DNA of 64,000 bases from Powellomyces hirtus (taxonomy: Eukaryota; Chytridiomycota; Chytridiomycetes; Spizellomycetales; Powellomycetaceae). The translations under genes and the position numbers were made by a program. The notes under the pieces are model-generated. The model was not told the DNA's origin. It saw only the letters and a list, made by a program, of their open reading frames with translations, and searched no databases. The stretch spans positions 806,001 to 870,000 of the forward strand of contig JAHLKG010000007.1 of NCBI GenBank assembly GCA_025526995.1, written 5' to 3'. Of the stretch, positions 13,792 through 24,841 are shown piece by piece; positions within the stretch are counted from its first letter, which is position 1; each line of letters opens with the position of its first letter.

Positions 13792-15211
13792 ATGTCCGGA
13801 GGATCCGCGGCTGCAGACGACACAATGGAAGGTCAGCACGCCGCCCAGAAGAGTGGATCGGCTCGTCATAGCCAGGAATTTGGAGAAGGCGTAAGAACTC
13901 AATCCCGCCGAACATCCCAAACATCTGCCCCATCATTGGCAGATGTCATGGTTGCAACAGTCGACAATGTTGTGCATCTGCAACATGGAACCTCGCAAAA
14001 CAGTTTGCTGGAACGGGAAGGTGCCCAGAAGACCTCACTCGCAAGCTCGCTTCCTCAAGGCGCCGAGCGTGACGAAAGGCAAAGCCATCCGGACTCAACA
14101 GGCGCTGGTAGCCAGGAAGAAGCAGGGCTTGGGTTCTCCGTGCAGCAGTACGGTGGCGATGCTTTCAACGAGTTTCGGGGAGCTGGAAAAGTCCGAGCTG
14201 GGACACCTCGAAAACGGCCGTTGTTGGCGGGTGGAGGGCGGAAGCAGGATGAACCCGTACCAGCCATTGAACACCAAAATCCAGGGGCAGCCATTTCTGT
14301 GGACCGGAAAGCAGGAGCAACAGCGCCCACCCAACAAACCCAGAAACCGCCTGCACCACCCGCCACAAAATCAGCTGCTCCGCCTCATCTCCCACGACCC
14401 AACATTAAAGTCGCTCCGTCAATCCCGCTTCCTCCCTTACGAACCCGTCGAGGATGCATTGGCATCTCGAATCGGCATCTCCTTGGCTCACGATATGAAG
14501 ATAAGCTGACGGCATATGGCCTCACGAAAGCGGGCACCGCAGGGCTCAAATGGGCCGATAGAGTTATCGTGTACCCGGGCGAGAATGGTCGACGTGAGTT
14601 ACCGCTTCATCTATCGATGGATCTGTGTACAATCATGGTGCTGACCAACTTGATACCGATTCGCAGCAGATGTTGCGGAAGGAAAGAATAGAGGTGGAAA
14701 GGTCGAACTTACCGCCTCTATCGTCACCGGTCTTGAACCTCCTGCGTACCCGTCTTACCCGCACTCATTCAGAGAGATCTTGATGTTACAGCCAGAATCA
14801 CAAAACACCAGGAGGTGAGTGACCTGCACGATACAGCTGGAAGATCATCGTTTTTCTGCGCGCATTCCAATCAACCCCTTTTTCAGACCACTACGACCAC
14901 ACGCTCCGACATTTTTGCACGAAAATTTCTGTCCCGATCCAATCAACAAATACCTTACCCGATACGGATGTAACACCGAATGGCACCATGACTCGTTTGC
15001 CACAGTCCAGCCAGAACCAACGTCCCACTACTATATGCCCGAAAAGGTGGGGGATGCAACTGACATGCTCCCGTACGCAGTGTTCGTTACTGATTGTACC
15101 ATAATTTAGGAGCGACTACAGAAAGCAGGCTGGGTAGATACGGAGCGAGGGAGGAAGCGGGGTGTAGCCAACGTTCCAGGGCGACGTTTAGAAGTGGAGA
15201 CTACTTTCTGA
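13792..15211 (+). CDS. Unrecognised protein, disordered N-terminus and conserved-looking C-terminus
   Basis: Four exons (13792-14593, 14667-14814, 14887-15046, 15110-15211) join in phase to 403 residues. I do not recognise the family. Residues 1-215 are low-complexity, rich in Ala, Ser, Gln, Gly and Pro. From about residue 215 the composition becomes that of a structured or scaffold protein: SRYEDKLTAYGLTKAG, YPGENGR, then HSFREILMLQP, HAPTFLHENFCPDPINKYL, TEWHHDSFA and a basic tail RLQKAGWVDTERGRKRG. There are no membrane helices, zinc ligands or catalytic signatures. Short Tyr/Pro/His blocks separated by charged loops resemble the style of axonemal microtubule inner proteins, but that is only a guess. 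The second intron end offers two in-frame acceptors three bases apart. Confidence 0.75.
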
Positions 15212-15322
15212 ACGTGGGCAAGTGGTTTGTGTTATAGACACATCTGTAGTATCCTATACCCTGTAACTCTTCCACCACACTACTCCTAGATGATCCATAG
15301 GTACTGAAAGTTGTACGCAAAT

Positions 15323-16588
15323 CTATCGTTCAACTACTATTGATGCCTCTTGTGTACATAGTCCTCGGAACGCCTTGTAATGATGATTTAGAGAAGGATG
15401 CAGATGGATCTTGTACGCCGTGCCCACACCACCCTGTGCCTGTGACACAGCATAGAACACACGGCCGATTCGGGAATGGACAAGAGCCATGGAACACCTG
15501 GAACAGCGTAGGTATGATCAGATGTGTGTCCGTCCACAGTGAAGCAGACAACGAGGCTTACATGGCGCAAGGTTCCCGCACCACGTAAAGATCAAGATTG
15601 GTGCACAGATACCCAGACTTCCCCGCATATGCGATGGCCTCATCTTCCAGAGCGTCATCATCATCTGCTGCCTTTCGCTTATGATTTGGTGGATCAGTAT
15701 GACTCCGTGGTTGCGATTGTTTAACATCCACGGATCGATCCGTGTCAATTTTACGATCCGGAGCATGTCTGCTTTGCCTTCTCTTCCGTTCTCTCTGCGC
15801 CACCTGCTCTATGCAATTCATGGTGGCATGATGCAAAGGATTCTTTCTTCTGTCATCGCCTGAAGCCGAGATTTGGGTATTTGTCACCGGGTCCACCATG
15901 ATCGCTCCATTTATGAAGGAGTCATCTGCCGACCCGGCGTTTGGAGCAGCAACCTGCAACGCCAACCTCATCCACTTTTCTGCTGACGCAACCTCCTCTG
16001 GAGATAACGGCGGATCTTCGCGCACGATGCAGTCATGATAACTCATGGGCCACAGCGTCTTCCACTCGTTAAACTGTTTTCGCGTTATCGCTGCATATCG
16101 AGAAACCTGCGCGACCGTAATCGGCCCGTGTGATACACTTTTCGCCGCGAGAAACTGTTCGAGGTCATCTTGGGTCGTGCTGGATATCGTTGATAACAGA
16201 AATAGGAGCGAGACATCTGACAAATCCGGTAAGGGCAAGTGACGGGGCATTGTTGTGAGTCGGTCGTGACTCCCATACCTGTTCCTGTTTGTATTCGCTT
16301 AACTCGTCTAAGGTGCCCTAGATTTTCCAACGGATACTGTTGAGAAGCCGCTCTGCATACCAGCAGCGGGCGACAGTCAACCTCTTGCTTCTGGCGTTGC
16401 TACCTTGTCTAAACTGTGAAGTAGACCTACTTAATGAGTTTGCTGGTGTCTTTTGGGTCGACTCTCGTTATGAAGACGTCCACTGCATTTTGCGAGCGTA
16501 AGGGAACGGGAACGGATATCAATTCGGGAATTGGCTGCTCACCCGTCTCCAAGCTGCGGGTCCTGTCATCTGAAAACACTTGCTCCAT
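15323..16588 (-). CDS. TAD3: tRNA A34 deaminase regulatory subunit TAD3/ADAT3
   Basis: Four exons (16588-16431, 16352-16279, 16216-15562, 15497-15323) give 353 residues. The N-terminal tRNA-binding part has VFITRVDPKDTSKLIK and LGHLRRVKR, as in Tad3. The deaminase domain has the zinc ligands HHATM and, after a 64-nt intron, EPCAMCSMAL (P-C-x2-C), then SRIGRVFYAV and LHPSLNHHYKAFRG. In active partners the first motif is H-A-E; here the proton-shuttling Glu is Thr, in line with Tad3 being catalytically dead. With Tad2 it makes inosine at tRNA wobble position 34. A charged low-complexity insert of about 60 residues lies between the two zinc motifs. Confidence 0.93.
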
Positions 16589-17105
16589 TTTGTGCTGGTT
16601 GTGTTGCTCAAAAACTTAAGTCGGTGCTGTGAGAAGTTCGTGCAAAATGGAACACGTAAGCAAGCTCCGCTGGCTCCGCTACGAAAGCCTCAAGAGAAAC
16701 TCAAACCCTAAAGCTTCAGGCCCGTAATCTTTCTTAAAAACCACAGAAGAGCACTTGTTTGGTGGCCAGAAAAATATGGGGCATCGCTTTTGTAGACAGT
16801 CTCCTCGATGCACATATCTCGTCCAACATCAGGAGGATACACCGGGTGGCCTTCCACCCATACAAGGGCAGTGCACACTAAAACTCGGCGTTAGATCAGA
16901 AGGTTGCAAAGAAGAGGAGGTGACAGGGAATTGAATGATTCTGAGAATATACATGGACGGAGACGACGCAAGAGGCCAGTCAAAAGTAAGAACTGGATGA
17001 ATAATGGTACAATAGGGGAAGGGACAACAAAAGCGGGAAAGGGCGAGAAGGGAATCACCCAGGGCGCGGGATCATGAGAGGAACGTGTCTTCCCAATATG
17101 GCAGT
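16589..17105. other. TAD3 promoter and VAMP7 3' flank, no gene seen
   Basis: These 517 bp lie upstream of TAD3 and downstream of the VAMP7-like gene, both on the minus strand. No reading frame with a start codon and plausible protein was found. Confidence 0.5.
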
Positions 17106-18054
17106 TCAAGCGAGAAACTGCGTAGAGCTGGCTGTGCTAGAACCCTGCATGACAGTGGTAAAATATAGTCATTAGAAATTGGACAACCCAGCATCACCAG
17201 CCGCTTGCTTAGATACCGACAAGCCTAGGTACTTACGAAGCATTTTCCAAATCCAGGGAATCCGCATTGCGATCCCACAAAGAAGTACACAAGGAGAAGG
17301 GCAACAACGGCAATGGTGGCGGTCAAACGGGTGTTTTTCCACCACTCGCGACGTCGCAGCGCCGTGGAGCGCTTCTTGAAGGCAAAGGACGTAGCATTGA
17401 GGGAGTCGGTCTTGTCAACCAAGATCTCAATGCGGTCTCCTCGCTCCAAGACTTTCTCAATGTTGTGGACCATGACATCGCGAACTTGGTCAATCTCTCC
17501 TTGCACCTGGCGGAACCGGTCTAACGTGGTGTCGCTGTTGAAGTGGTCCTATGGAGCGCGCCCAGGGGTGAACGTCAGCGTGGTGATATGGGGGCAAGTG
17601 GCTGGAGCAGACTCTTTGCGACAGTTGTCCACCCACCATTTGCGTCTTGATCGTCTTTGAGAACTCGTTCAGGCCATATGCTATGGCACTCTGGGGACGA
17701 TCAGCGCCGTATGCAGCGGTGAACTTCTGTTTCAAATCCTCCAAGAAAGCGAAAGGTATCCTGCGCCCAAAGCCATCGTCTGCCAGACACAGAAAGGTAA
17801 TGTTGTTGTAGGTGACGTAATGGAACAGATATCTGAAGGAGCAGTGTCAGATACGATTTGGTAAATCAAGGTTGCTTGCAAACAAATGGAACACTAGCAG
17901 GGACTTACCGGTCATAGACAAAGGTCATTTTTGAATCGCCTTCTGGCAAGCGTTCGAGAATGTGCTGGGTGACTTGCTGGAAGTTGCCGGTGGTCGAGGC
18001 ATGCTCCGCCAAGATAATGGCTCGGCGGGCGACGAGCGCATAGATGATGGGCAT
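17106..18054 (-). CDS. VAMP7-like longin R-SNARE
   Basis: Four exons (18054-17909, 17832-17637, 17548-17237, 17144-17106) encode 230 residues. Residues 1-115 form a longin domain (MPIIYALVARRAIILAEHA; FVYDRYLFHYVTYN; IPFAFLEDLKQKF). Next is an R-SNARE helix (DRFRQVQGEIDQVRDVM) with the zero-layer Arg in ERGDRIEILVDKTD, and a membrane anchor (TATIAVVALLLVYFFVG). It would act in fusion with vacuole or endolysosome membranes, like VAMP7/VAMP72 (Nyv1 position in yeast). The tail beyond the anchor is about 24 residues and Ser/Thr-rich, partly encoded by a 39-nt last exon; tails of this family are usually very short. Confidence 0.93.
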
Positions 18055-18470
18055 TGTTGGGTGATGGTGAGTAAGCGTAGGTCGATGAGGAAGAATACGA
18101 ATGGACTCGATGTGTTTTGCGTTTGAAGGTCCCAAATCTGAGCAATGAGCGAGAAAAAAAGCCCCAGTGGAAAAAGGGACACGAGAGAGAAGAGTTGGAT
18201 GGTTCTCGTGACTGACTTTCGAACGCCTAATAATAAGCTCTCCTGCGTATCACATCACTCCTCCAACTCAACGCAACTGACTGACTGCTCAACGCATCAC
18301 CAAATTGGCTGTTTTCCCAGCACTTTGTACACTCACAACCCCCCGCCCAACCAACAGGACATTGGCGCTTATCGCCTTCTCTCCATACCCTGCCCTCAAG
18401 CACCCCGAACTATACCTTCAGCAAACTAGCGAATTGGACCTGAGATCACTCCCATTGCCGTACGCCTGAG
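18055..18470. promoter_or_regulatory. Shared divergent promoter region, VAMP7/4E-T
   Basis: About 416 bp lie between two divergent start codons. An open frame on the plus strand (18145-18429) has Ser/His/Thr-rich random-looking composition and is not called. The region presumably holds both promoters and 5' leaders. Confidence 0.4.
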
Positions 18471-20936
18471 ATGTCGCCCGAGAATCCGAGGATCTTGCGG
18501 TATTCGCAGGCGCTGCTCTTAGCGCTTCGCAAAAGCCCCTTGATTCAGAAACCTGAGGGTCTTATCAGCGTTGCGGAACTGATGAGGTAGAAGCTATAGC
18601 TGGTGGGATTTCTGTAAAGGGTACTCAAACCATACTTTTCAGTCAACCTCCGGAGCGCTCAAACAAGAACAATCACAATCACAATGACCCCACGGTGCCA
18701 AAGACAGGCTCGGAAAGAGCTTCCCGCTTTGCCGGTACATAGTTGCGATCGGATGGGGAAGACTGTTTGTTGACGAAACACTACCACTTCTGACTATGAA
18801 TCTCTCTCAGACAAGGAACTTGTTTTTGGGCCTCCAAAGATGAACTTCGCCTCTGCTCAGTCTACCGGTCTTCGCGCATCAGAAGATAGCAATGACATGC
18901 ACAAGGTTGTAAAATCTCCCGATGAACCACAGTCAAAAGTAAGCAACATAGGGGACGGGCATATATTGTACCTAGCGTATTGACGAATTCACTCTTTATC
19001 AGATCTCAGTCTTGGATCGAACAACAATGCGACCGATAAGTTCGAGATCACGAGAGTCTCACGGCCGTCTCGGCTTAAACGGTGATGACAACGGGTCGCA
19101 CACGCCTAGATTGGAGAAGAAACCTGTTGGGCGCGATGGTGATCGACCAGAGAAACAAGTTGAGCGAAATGCGTCAGTTGGCTCCATGAGAGTGCGAAAG
19201 GATGAAGGAGGATCTTGGCGCGATCGCTCAGAGGGTGAGTCAATCATCAGAGACGACTAATGGTTCAAAACTAATCTTATGCTCGATCAGGAACTGGACC
19301 ACCTCGTCCTGTGCCGGTGAAATCTGCTGATCCATGGTCATCTGGAACCACACAACCTCGTCGTGGTCAGCGGGACCACCACCCAGAATGGATGAATGCA
19401 GACACTGAAAAGATTAGCTTCAGTGGACCTACAACACCAGCTGACGAAGAACAACCATCGTCAGGCGTTGCAGACGATGACATTCAGCGCTTCAAAGCGC
19501 AAATGCGCCGACGTGAACGGGTCGCAAAACCTGAGTCCGGTCAGCAACCAACTGGACAAGTCGTCAATCAAACACAAAACATCTCGCTGCCCCCGACCCC
19601 GGCGGTTCAATCACCATCTGCGAAGCAGCAAGAAGCCGAATCAGTGGACTCCTTTTTTGACATGAACTTCGATGTTCACAGAGTCCCCGTCAATCAAATT
19701 TTTGAGAAGCCCGTAAACGAAAAGAAATCATCAGCAGAAAAGTCACGGTTTGCTAGATTCTGGAGCGAGGAGCCTGAGCGACCGCCCACTTTGCACACTA
19801 GCGCACCACCACCAGATACCATGCACAGAATTGGAATATCAGACCTCTTTACTTCAGCGCGTATGAATGGGCCCCAGGAACCCTACGGATATCCTGCGGC
19901 TCGCGGCAATCTGCCTTCTCAGAATGCAGAACAACGTTACCCACAAATGATGAGCGAAGACGATGTGATATCAGCTTATAACAAGAATCGTCCGCCGATG
20001 AGTGACCGAAGTGCTCCCATCAATCCGTCAGACGAGGACCGCGCAGGAATCAACCGTGTCATGGAAAAGCTTGCCGTCTTTGGAATCAATCAGGTTTGTA
20101 AAGCTTCATCATATGAACCGGGAAATGTCGCTTATGCTAACCTATATCCAAGTCACCGACCACTAGCGAGGGCCCAAGCTATCCACCAATGAATGGCCAT
20201 ATGGGGTCTGGAATGATGCACTCGCCACACGAGCAATCTCCTTATATGTCTGGCCCGCCGCCGCCTATGCAACAGTTTGAGAAGGATATCGGCCGCTTCC
20301 ACCCTCACTCCCCTCACTCATTGTACAGCAACAATGTCAACATGGGGATTCCGGATGACCCGAGTTCGCAATTGACGGCGATGATTCAAGCAGCGAGCAA
20401 GGCAAAACAGAATCACCAGTTTCCACAGGATGGATCACAGCGTTTCAAAGCGCCTATTCCCTTGGAGATGATGGGAGGAGGAGGTACGTCGTGTGAATGC
20501 ATGCTTGTGCATGAAACTTGTAGCTGATTGTTAATTTAGGTCCTTATCATGAAGGTGGGCTGCTGCCTCCCGGTGTTTCGGAACACATGACGATGAACGG
20601 AGGGCCACCTCCATTCATGCCGGTCGGACCTCCCATGAATGCGCATCTTCCTCCACACTACTTCCCTCCCAACGGACCTGTGCCTTTCCTTCCGCCCCAT
20701 ATGCTCCCTCCTAACGCTCACCAATTTCCGCCCAGGCCCCCGCATCCCGGTATGTTTCCCGGGCACCAATTCGGCCCTATGCCGCCACCATATCCAGGTA
20801 AAAGTGTCGAAGCATGCTAGGTCGCTTCCGAGAAGGAACCTCTCCGTTAAACGTCGTTTTCGTCGCAGTCTTTCTGAACCAGCAAGGTTTGCCGCTACCA
20901 ATGAAAGGGCCACCGGGAACAGAGCGACTTGCGTGA
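18471..20936 (+). CDS. eIF4E-transporter (4E-T) homologue
   Basis: Eight exons (18471-18586, 18643-18734, 18811-18938, 19003-19234, 19291-20093, 20153-20483, 20540-20797, 20869-20936) give 675 residues. Residues 11-17 (YSQALLL) fit the eIF4E-binding pattern Y-x4-L-hydrophobic. The order of later blocks follows animal 4E-T: EWMNADTEKISF, an acidic hydrophobic block SFFDMNFDVHRVP, then the basic-aromatic block SRFARFWSEEP (compare the SRFSRWF region of animal 4E-T). The C-terminal half is rich in Pro, Met and His and disordered. 4E-T binds eIF4E and the DDX6 helicase, represses translation and recruits mRNAs to P-bodies. Identity rests on motif order, as the protein is mostly disordered; the call is good but not certain. 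Confidence 0.75.
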
Positions 20937-21293
20937 TATTGCATCCACATGAAACAATCGGTCTTTTGCAATCATTCTATCATATCGTCAATCGTTAAGA
21001 TTTGAGTGTGTCTTGAAGTATGGGAGACGAAAAACGTATGCAGGAACATTCAGGAAGAACGTTGGAATAGGGGCCCGCATCTTCCCAAGTTTGGAATCCT
21101 ACATACTGCTATCTAGCTTTGTGATGTCTGCTTGCTATTCTTGCATCACCAATTCCTTTGTTTCTACTGTAAATACTTTTTGCTTTCGTCGTTCCGCATG
21201 TGTCCATCTACATTTGGCTGTTCGTGGGGTGATGGTAATATATAGTGTTTGACGTCTTCTCATTTGTTAAATAGAAATGTCGCATCGTTGTCT
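20937..21293. other. Convergent 3' flanks, no gene seen
   Basis: These 357 bp separate the 3' end of the 4E-T gene from that of RPA12. Only short unsupported frames are present. Confidence 0.5.
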
Positions 21294-22003
21294 CTATGAG
21301 TTGACACTGTGTTTGTGCCTAAATGGAAGTGAAAAGAAGGGTCAACTGGCTGGGTTTTTGTGCTTTTGCTTCTGCACACCGTCCGAGACACGTACCCGCA
21401 TTTAACACAGCTGTAGAACACCGTTTGCCCTTCATCAGCAGACCGCAACTGAGCAGTGTGGAAGACCATTTCCGGCGCATCACATTTCGGACATTTTTCT
21501 TTGATCTACAACGATACAAAACAATGAGAGACAGGACCACGATTTACCGCACTCAGAGAGTATCACAGGCTCCTCCAGGAAACAATAAAGCACCCGTCAG
21601 AGTGGCTGGCGGGGGGAAAGATACACACCGTTGCGCCGTCTCTAAGGTGTTGGCTGGTTCTGCTTTGTGTCGAGTCGTCTTCCATAACTTCTCGCGGCAA
21701 TGGGCGGTCGGGGAATGCTCCTGGCTTGCTCTTTGTGACTACGAGCACGGACTCGAATGCTGCAAAAAATTCCGAAACAGAACATTGTCAACATCAAGAT
21801 TAAAAAAAAATCAAGCGAGAGAAAGAGTCTTCGTCCAACCCCCGCCGGTGCGTACCTTCAGAAACGACGACTCCTCCGCATATTCCACAAGCGACATTGT
21901 CTTCTGCTCCCGAGGGAGGGTCAAGCAATGACCCGCAGTCCGGACAGAAGACGAGAGAGTGGGCCTGCTTTGTAGAGTGCTTGCTCGCGTGCGGTACTGG
22001 CAT
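21294..22003 (-). CDS. RPA12: RNA polymerase I subunit RPA12
   Basis: Four exons (22003-21856, 21759-21629, 21505-21396, 21318-21294) give 137 residues. The N-terminal zinc ribbon is FCPDCGSLLD...CGICG. The C-terminal TFIIS-like ribbon is KCPKCDAPEM...C-x2-C with the acidic hairpin RSADEGQTVFY; the D-E pair is needed for transcript cleavage. The last exon adds only GHKHSVNS, matching the short ends of other A12 proteins; its GTACGT donor splits a Gly codon. The subunit works in Pol I for rRNA termination and backtracked-RNA cleavage. Confidence 0.94.
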
Positions 22004-22305
22004 TGCTGTGTGCTATGTTTTTAAATGTCAAATGTCAAACGAAAAAGTGTTTGCTGACCAAAGTTTGAGAATTTCCAAGATTGGAATGCGCTGCTGCGCA
22101 CTTTTTTTGAAACGCGTACCAATGTTCATTTGTGCACACAGAGGAACAGATTTGATTTTGAGGATACAGAAAATAGCAAACACACTACGCACGAGTGGGC
22201 AGGATGCTGTGTCGCCTTCTTTATAGGCTGTATGTAAAATAATAATCAACTAAAATAAAGAGGCAGTACGCCTCCATTTCCCGAGTCCGCTTCTTCTACA
22301 CTCTT
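22004..22305. other. RPA12 promoter and eIF2A 3' flank
   Basis: A 302-bp gap between two minus-strand genes. No supported gene; it presumably carries the RPA12 promoter and the eIF2A 3' untranslated region. Confidence 0.4.
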
Positions 22306-24336
22306 TTATGGTTTGATGCCAAGTTGCTCCATCTGCGAGAATACAGAGTTTGAGTAAGCGAGCTGTATGAAACGACGAGAAGCAAGTTGTCGTCAATCTT
22401 ACCTGTCTCCTTATTGTCTCAAGCTCTTCTCGCACAGCCGCCTCGCCTTCCGCCTTCTTGATCTGTGTCAACTCAACCTTTTCTCCGGCTTGGATCTTGG
22501 CTTTAATGTCGCTGATTTGCTTCAGCTTCTTGGAGACTGTCTTGTGCTTTTTCTCCAAATCTGATGCAGCTTGCGAGGATGTAGCTGGCTCCGGAACAGG
22601 CGGTTGCTCTGCAGGAGATGAAGATCCGTCCTCCTAAGGACAAATATTGAGTTAGGCGCATATAATGTTGGGAGTCGAACCACTGCGCAGTGCTCACCTT
22701 CTTCTTGGCCTCGCGCTTCTTCTTGTTCTTTGCTGCAGCCTTTGACAACATCTTGTCTTCAGCCGGCGCCTGCCCCGGAATGCCTGCGCTGCTGTTGCTT
22801 CCGTTGCTTCTCGGTTGAGCATCTGAACTTCGGTCCTTAAAGAAAGACGGTGTAGCAGAACCTCTTGCACCCGGAGGTCGGTAGACTCCCATAGGCTTGG
22901 CTGGCGCGGCGGGGGCAGTAAGGCTGGATTGAGGTGGAGGTGACAAGGATCGAATTTCTGGCCAGAACTCTGCGGGGCTCGTCCGCCAGCCGACCTGGTA
23001 CATTTCCTTGACATCGACGGAATGCACAAGTACACCAGTGTAGTGCCATAATTTGATGCCGTTGTCGACCTTCAGTCGCTTGTACAGGGTCGCGGTCATG
23101 ATGTGTCTGCCATCGGGGCACCATTCAGAGCTCGAGGAGTTGGCGGCATGAACGGTCGCGAGCTTCTTGAAGGTTTTCCGATCCCAGATGTCCATGTCAC
23201 CAGCGAGGTTTCCAAATCCACCAATGAACAGAAGGCGGCCATGTGCATTGAACTTGACGGTGTTGCGTGCAGCAGATCCAAAGTCATAAATGGCGTTGGC
23301 GCGGTGATCGAATAGGGTCGCTTTGGCGGGCATGGAGCCGTAAACAACCACAAACTCCTTCGCATTCGGACTCCAAGTAACATCGTGAATTGGTCCTGCT
23401 TTATCTGTTCGAATTCTTCTCAGTGAGACACTGATTGGGAAGCGATATCCTCTTCAGGGCGTAACCACACATACCAAGTTCGACCTTGCAATCAAAGTTG
23501 CCTGTGATGGACAGGTAGTACAAGTTGGTCTCTCCGTAGTATGACTGTCCAGTCTTGTCCACGTCCGTATGAGTGAATACCAAGACATTTGTGCCCAGTT
23601 TGTTCCAGTTGAACTGGACACTGTCGGCTCGGTAGAACGACTTTTGGGACAGTGGCGTATTCAGGTTTGCGAAGTCGTACAGACGCACCGCGGCGGGCTG
23701 TCCCTTTTTCTCGGGAATGAAAGCAGCGACTGTTAACCGCTTTCCTGGCGACAAGGAGAAGTCTGCGATGCCCTCGTGCTTTAACCGCGCACACACGCCG
23801 GATGCAACCTCCTTGGGATTGTAGAACTGAACTTCGTTTGATACCAGGCGTGCGAAATAAGTCTCCTCTGCGGTCCAGTCGACGTTCCAGCCGGATTGGT
23901 TCTTTTGCGTGAACGAGATCAGTTGCTTTCCAGTTGTCACCTCCCACACAATGAGGTTCTTGTGTGGGTTGGTCTCAGAGTCGGCGTTTTTGACAAGTCG
24001 CTCCCATGTCGAGACAAAAGTTCCGCGCGGCGAGAACTCGATCTCAATGACATTCTTCTGGGAAATTTCCTGGACCAAAGAATTCGTTGACGCGTCAAAG
24101 ATCTTCACTCTGTCCTGGAGAACCCAAGCCAGATATCGCCCATCTGGGCTGTACTCGAATACTCGAACATCTTCCGTGCTGGGGATAATAATCAGGTTTG
24201 AGCGCCTTTGCAAACGCAGATCCCGTCGAGCGCATACTATTTACCTCGAGAATCCTTCCACCAGAGAGTTGTCCGGCGGGCCATTTGACACCAACAGACC
24301 GTTGTTGCTTCGATCTAGATAAACGCATAATCCCAT
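22306..24336 (-). CDS. Translation initiation factor eIF2A
   Basis: Five exons (24336-24245, 24205-23475, 23395-22698, 22633-22403, 22332-22306) encode 592 residues. A beta-propeller (WD40-like) fills residues 1-430: SNNGLLVSNGPPDNS, VRVFEYSPDGRYLAW, IEIEFSPRGTFVSTW, GPIHDVTWSPNAKEFVVVYG, ARNTVKFNAHGRLLFIGGFGNL, WCPDGRHIMTAT, IKLWHYTG. The C-terminus has YRPPGARG, a Lys-rich stretch and a coiled coil. eIF2A delivers initiator tRNA in non-canonical initiation and is not related to eIF2-alpha. The start at 24336 uses the frame that gives the family N-terminus; an ATG at 24343 is in another frame. The third exon start has two possible acceptors three bases apart. The last exon is only 27 nt. Confidence 0.95.
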
Positions 24337-24841
24337 CAGACATTTATAAATCAGTATACGTGTTTGTTCACAACGTGAACGCTTCAAACAGATGCATACA
24401 AGCGAATTGCGGGATTGGTCCTTTGGAAGCTTGCATGATTGCCGACAGCAGATGGGATGAACGTATATACAGAAACAAAGCAAATGCTGTAGCTTCCGAA
24501 CTGACTGCTCAAGGCCTCGCAGCGAAGCAATTCACGAAGGGAGTTGACTGGCTTTGGAGGAGCGGAGCGAAAGACCAGTCTCGTTGAACTCAGCAAAGTT
24601 ATCCAGAAGGCAACGAAGGCCAAGTCGAGACTCTCCGGTTGGCTGGCTTGGCTGGCTTGGCTCCTTCCTGGTCGGCTGATTTGGCTGGATTCCTGTATCA
24701 CGTGTCCGATCACTTACTGCGCAATGATGACAAACCATTGCAGCGTGCAAAGGCGCTATCGTCCCTTTTCGCTTCCTCTTCACGGCGACGAATTCCATAT
24801 AGACAGTAGACAGACGGCACACATTTGCAACAGGACACACA
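24337..24841. promoter_or_regulatory. Shared divergent promoter region, eIF2A/GSH2
   Basis: About 505 bp separate two divergent start codons. The region contains the short tandem repeat listed separately. No coding frame is supported. Confidence 0.4.
24639..24662. repeat. Short tandem repeat, 9-bp unit TTGGCTGGC
   Basis: The unit TTGGCTGGC occurs two full times plus a third partial copy (TTGGCT), with degenerate TTGGCT copies nearby at about 24679-24686. It lies in the intergenic region upstream of glutathione synthetase. Confidence 0.7.

Noticed and set aside
24245..24343. Alternative eIF2A start at 24343 (MSDGIMRLSRSK).
   Set aside because: It is in a different frame from the propeller; the ATG at 24336 gives SNNGLLVSNGPPDNS, the family N-terminus.
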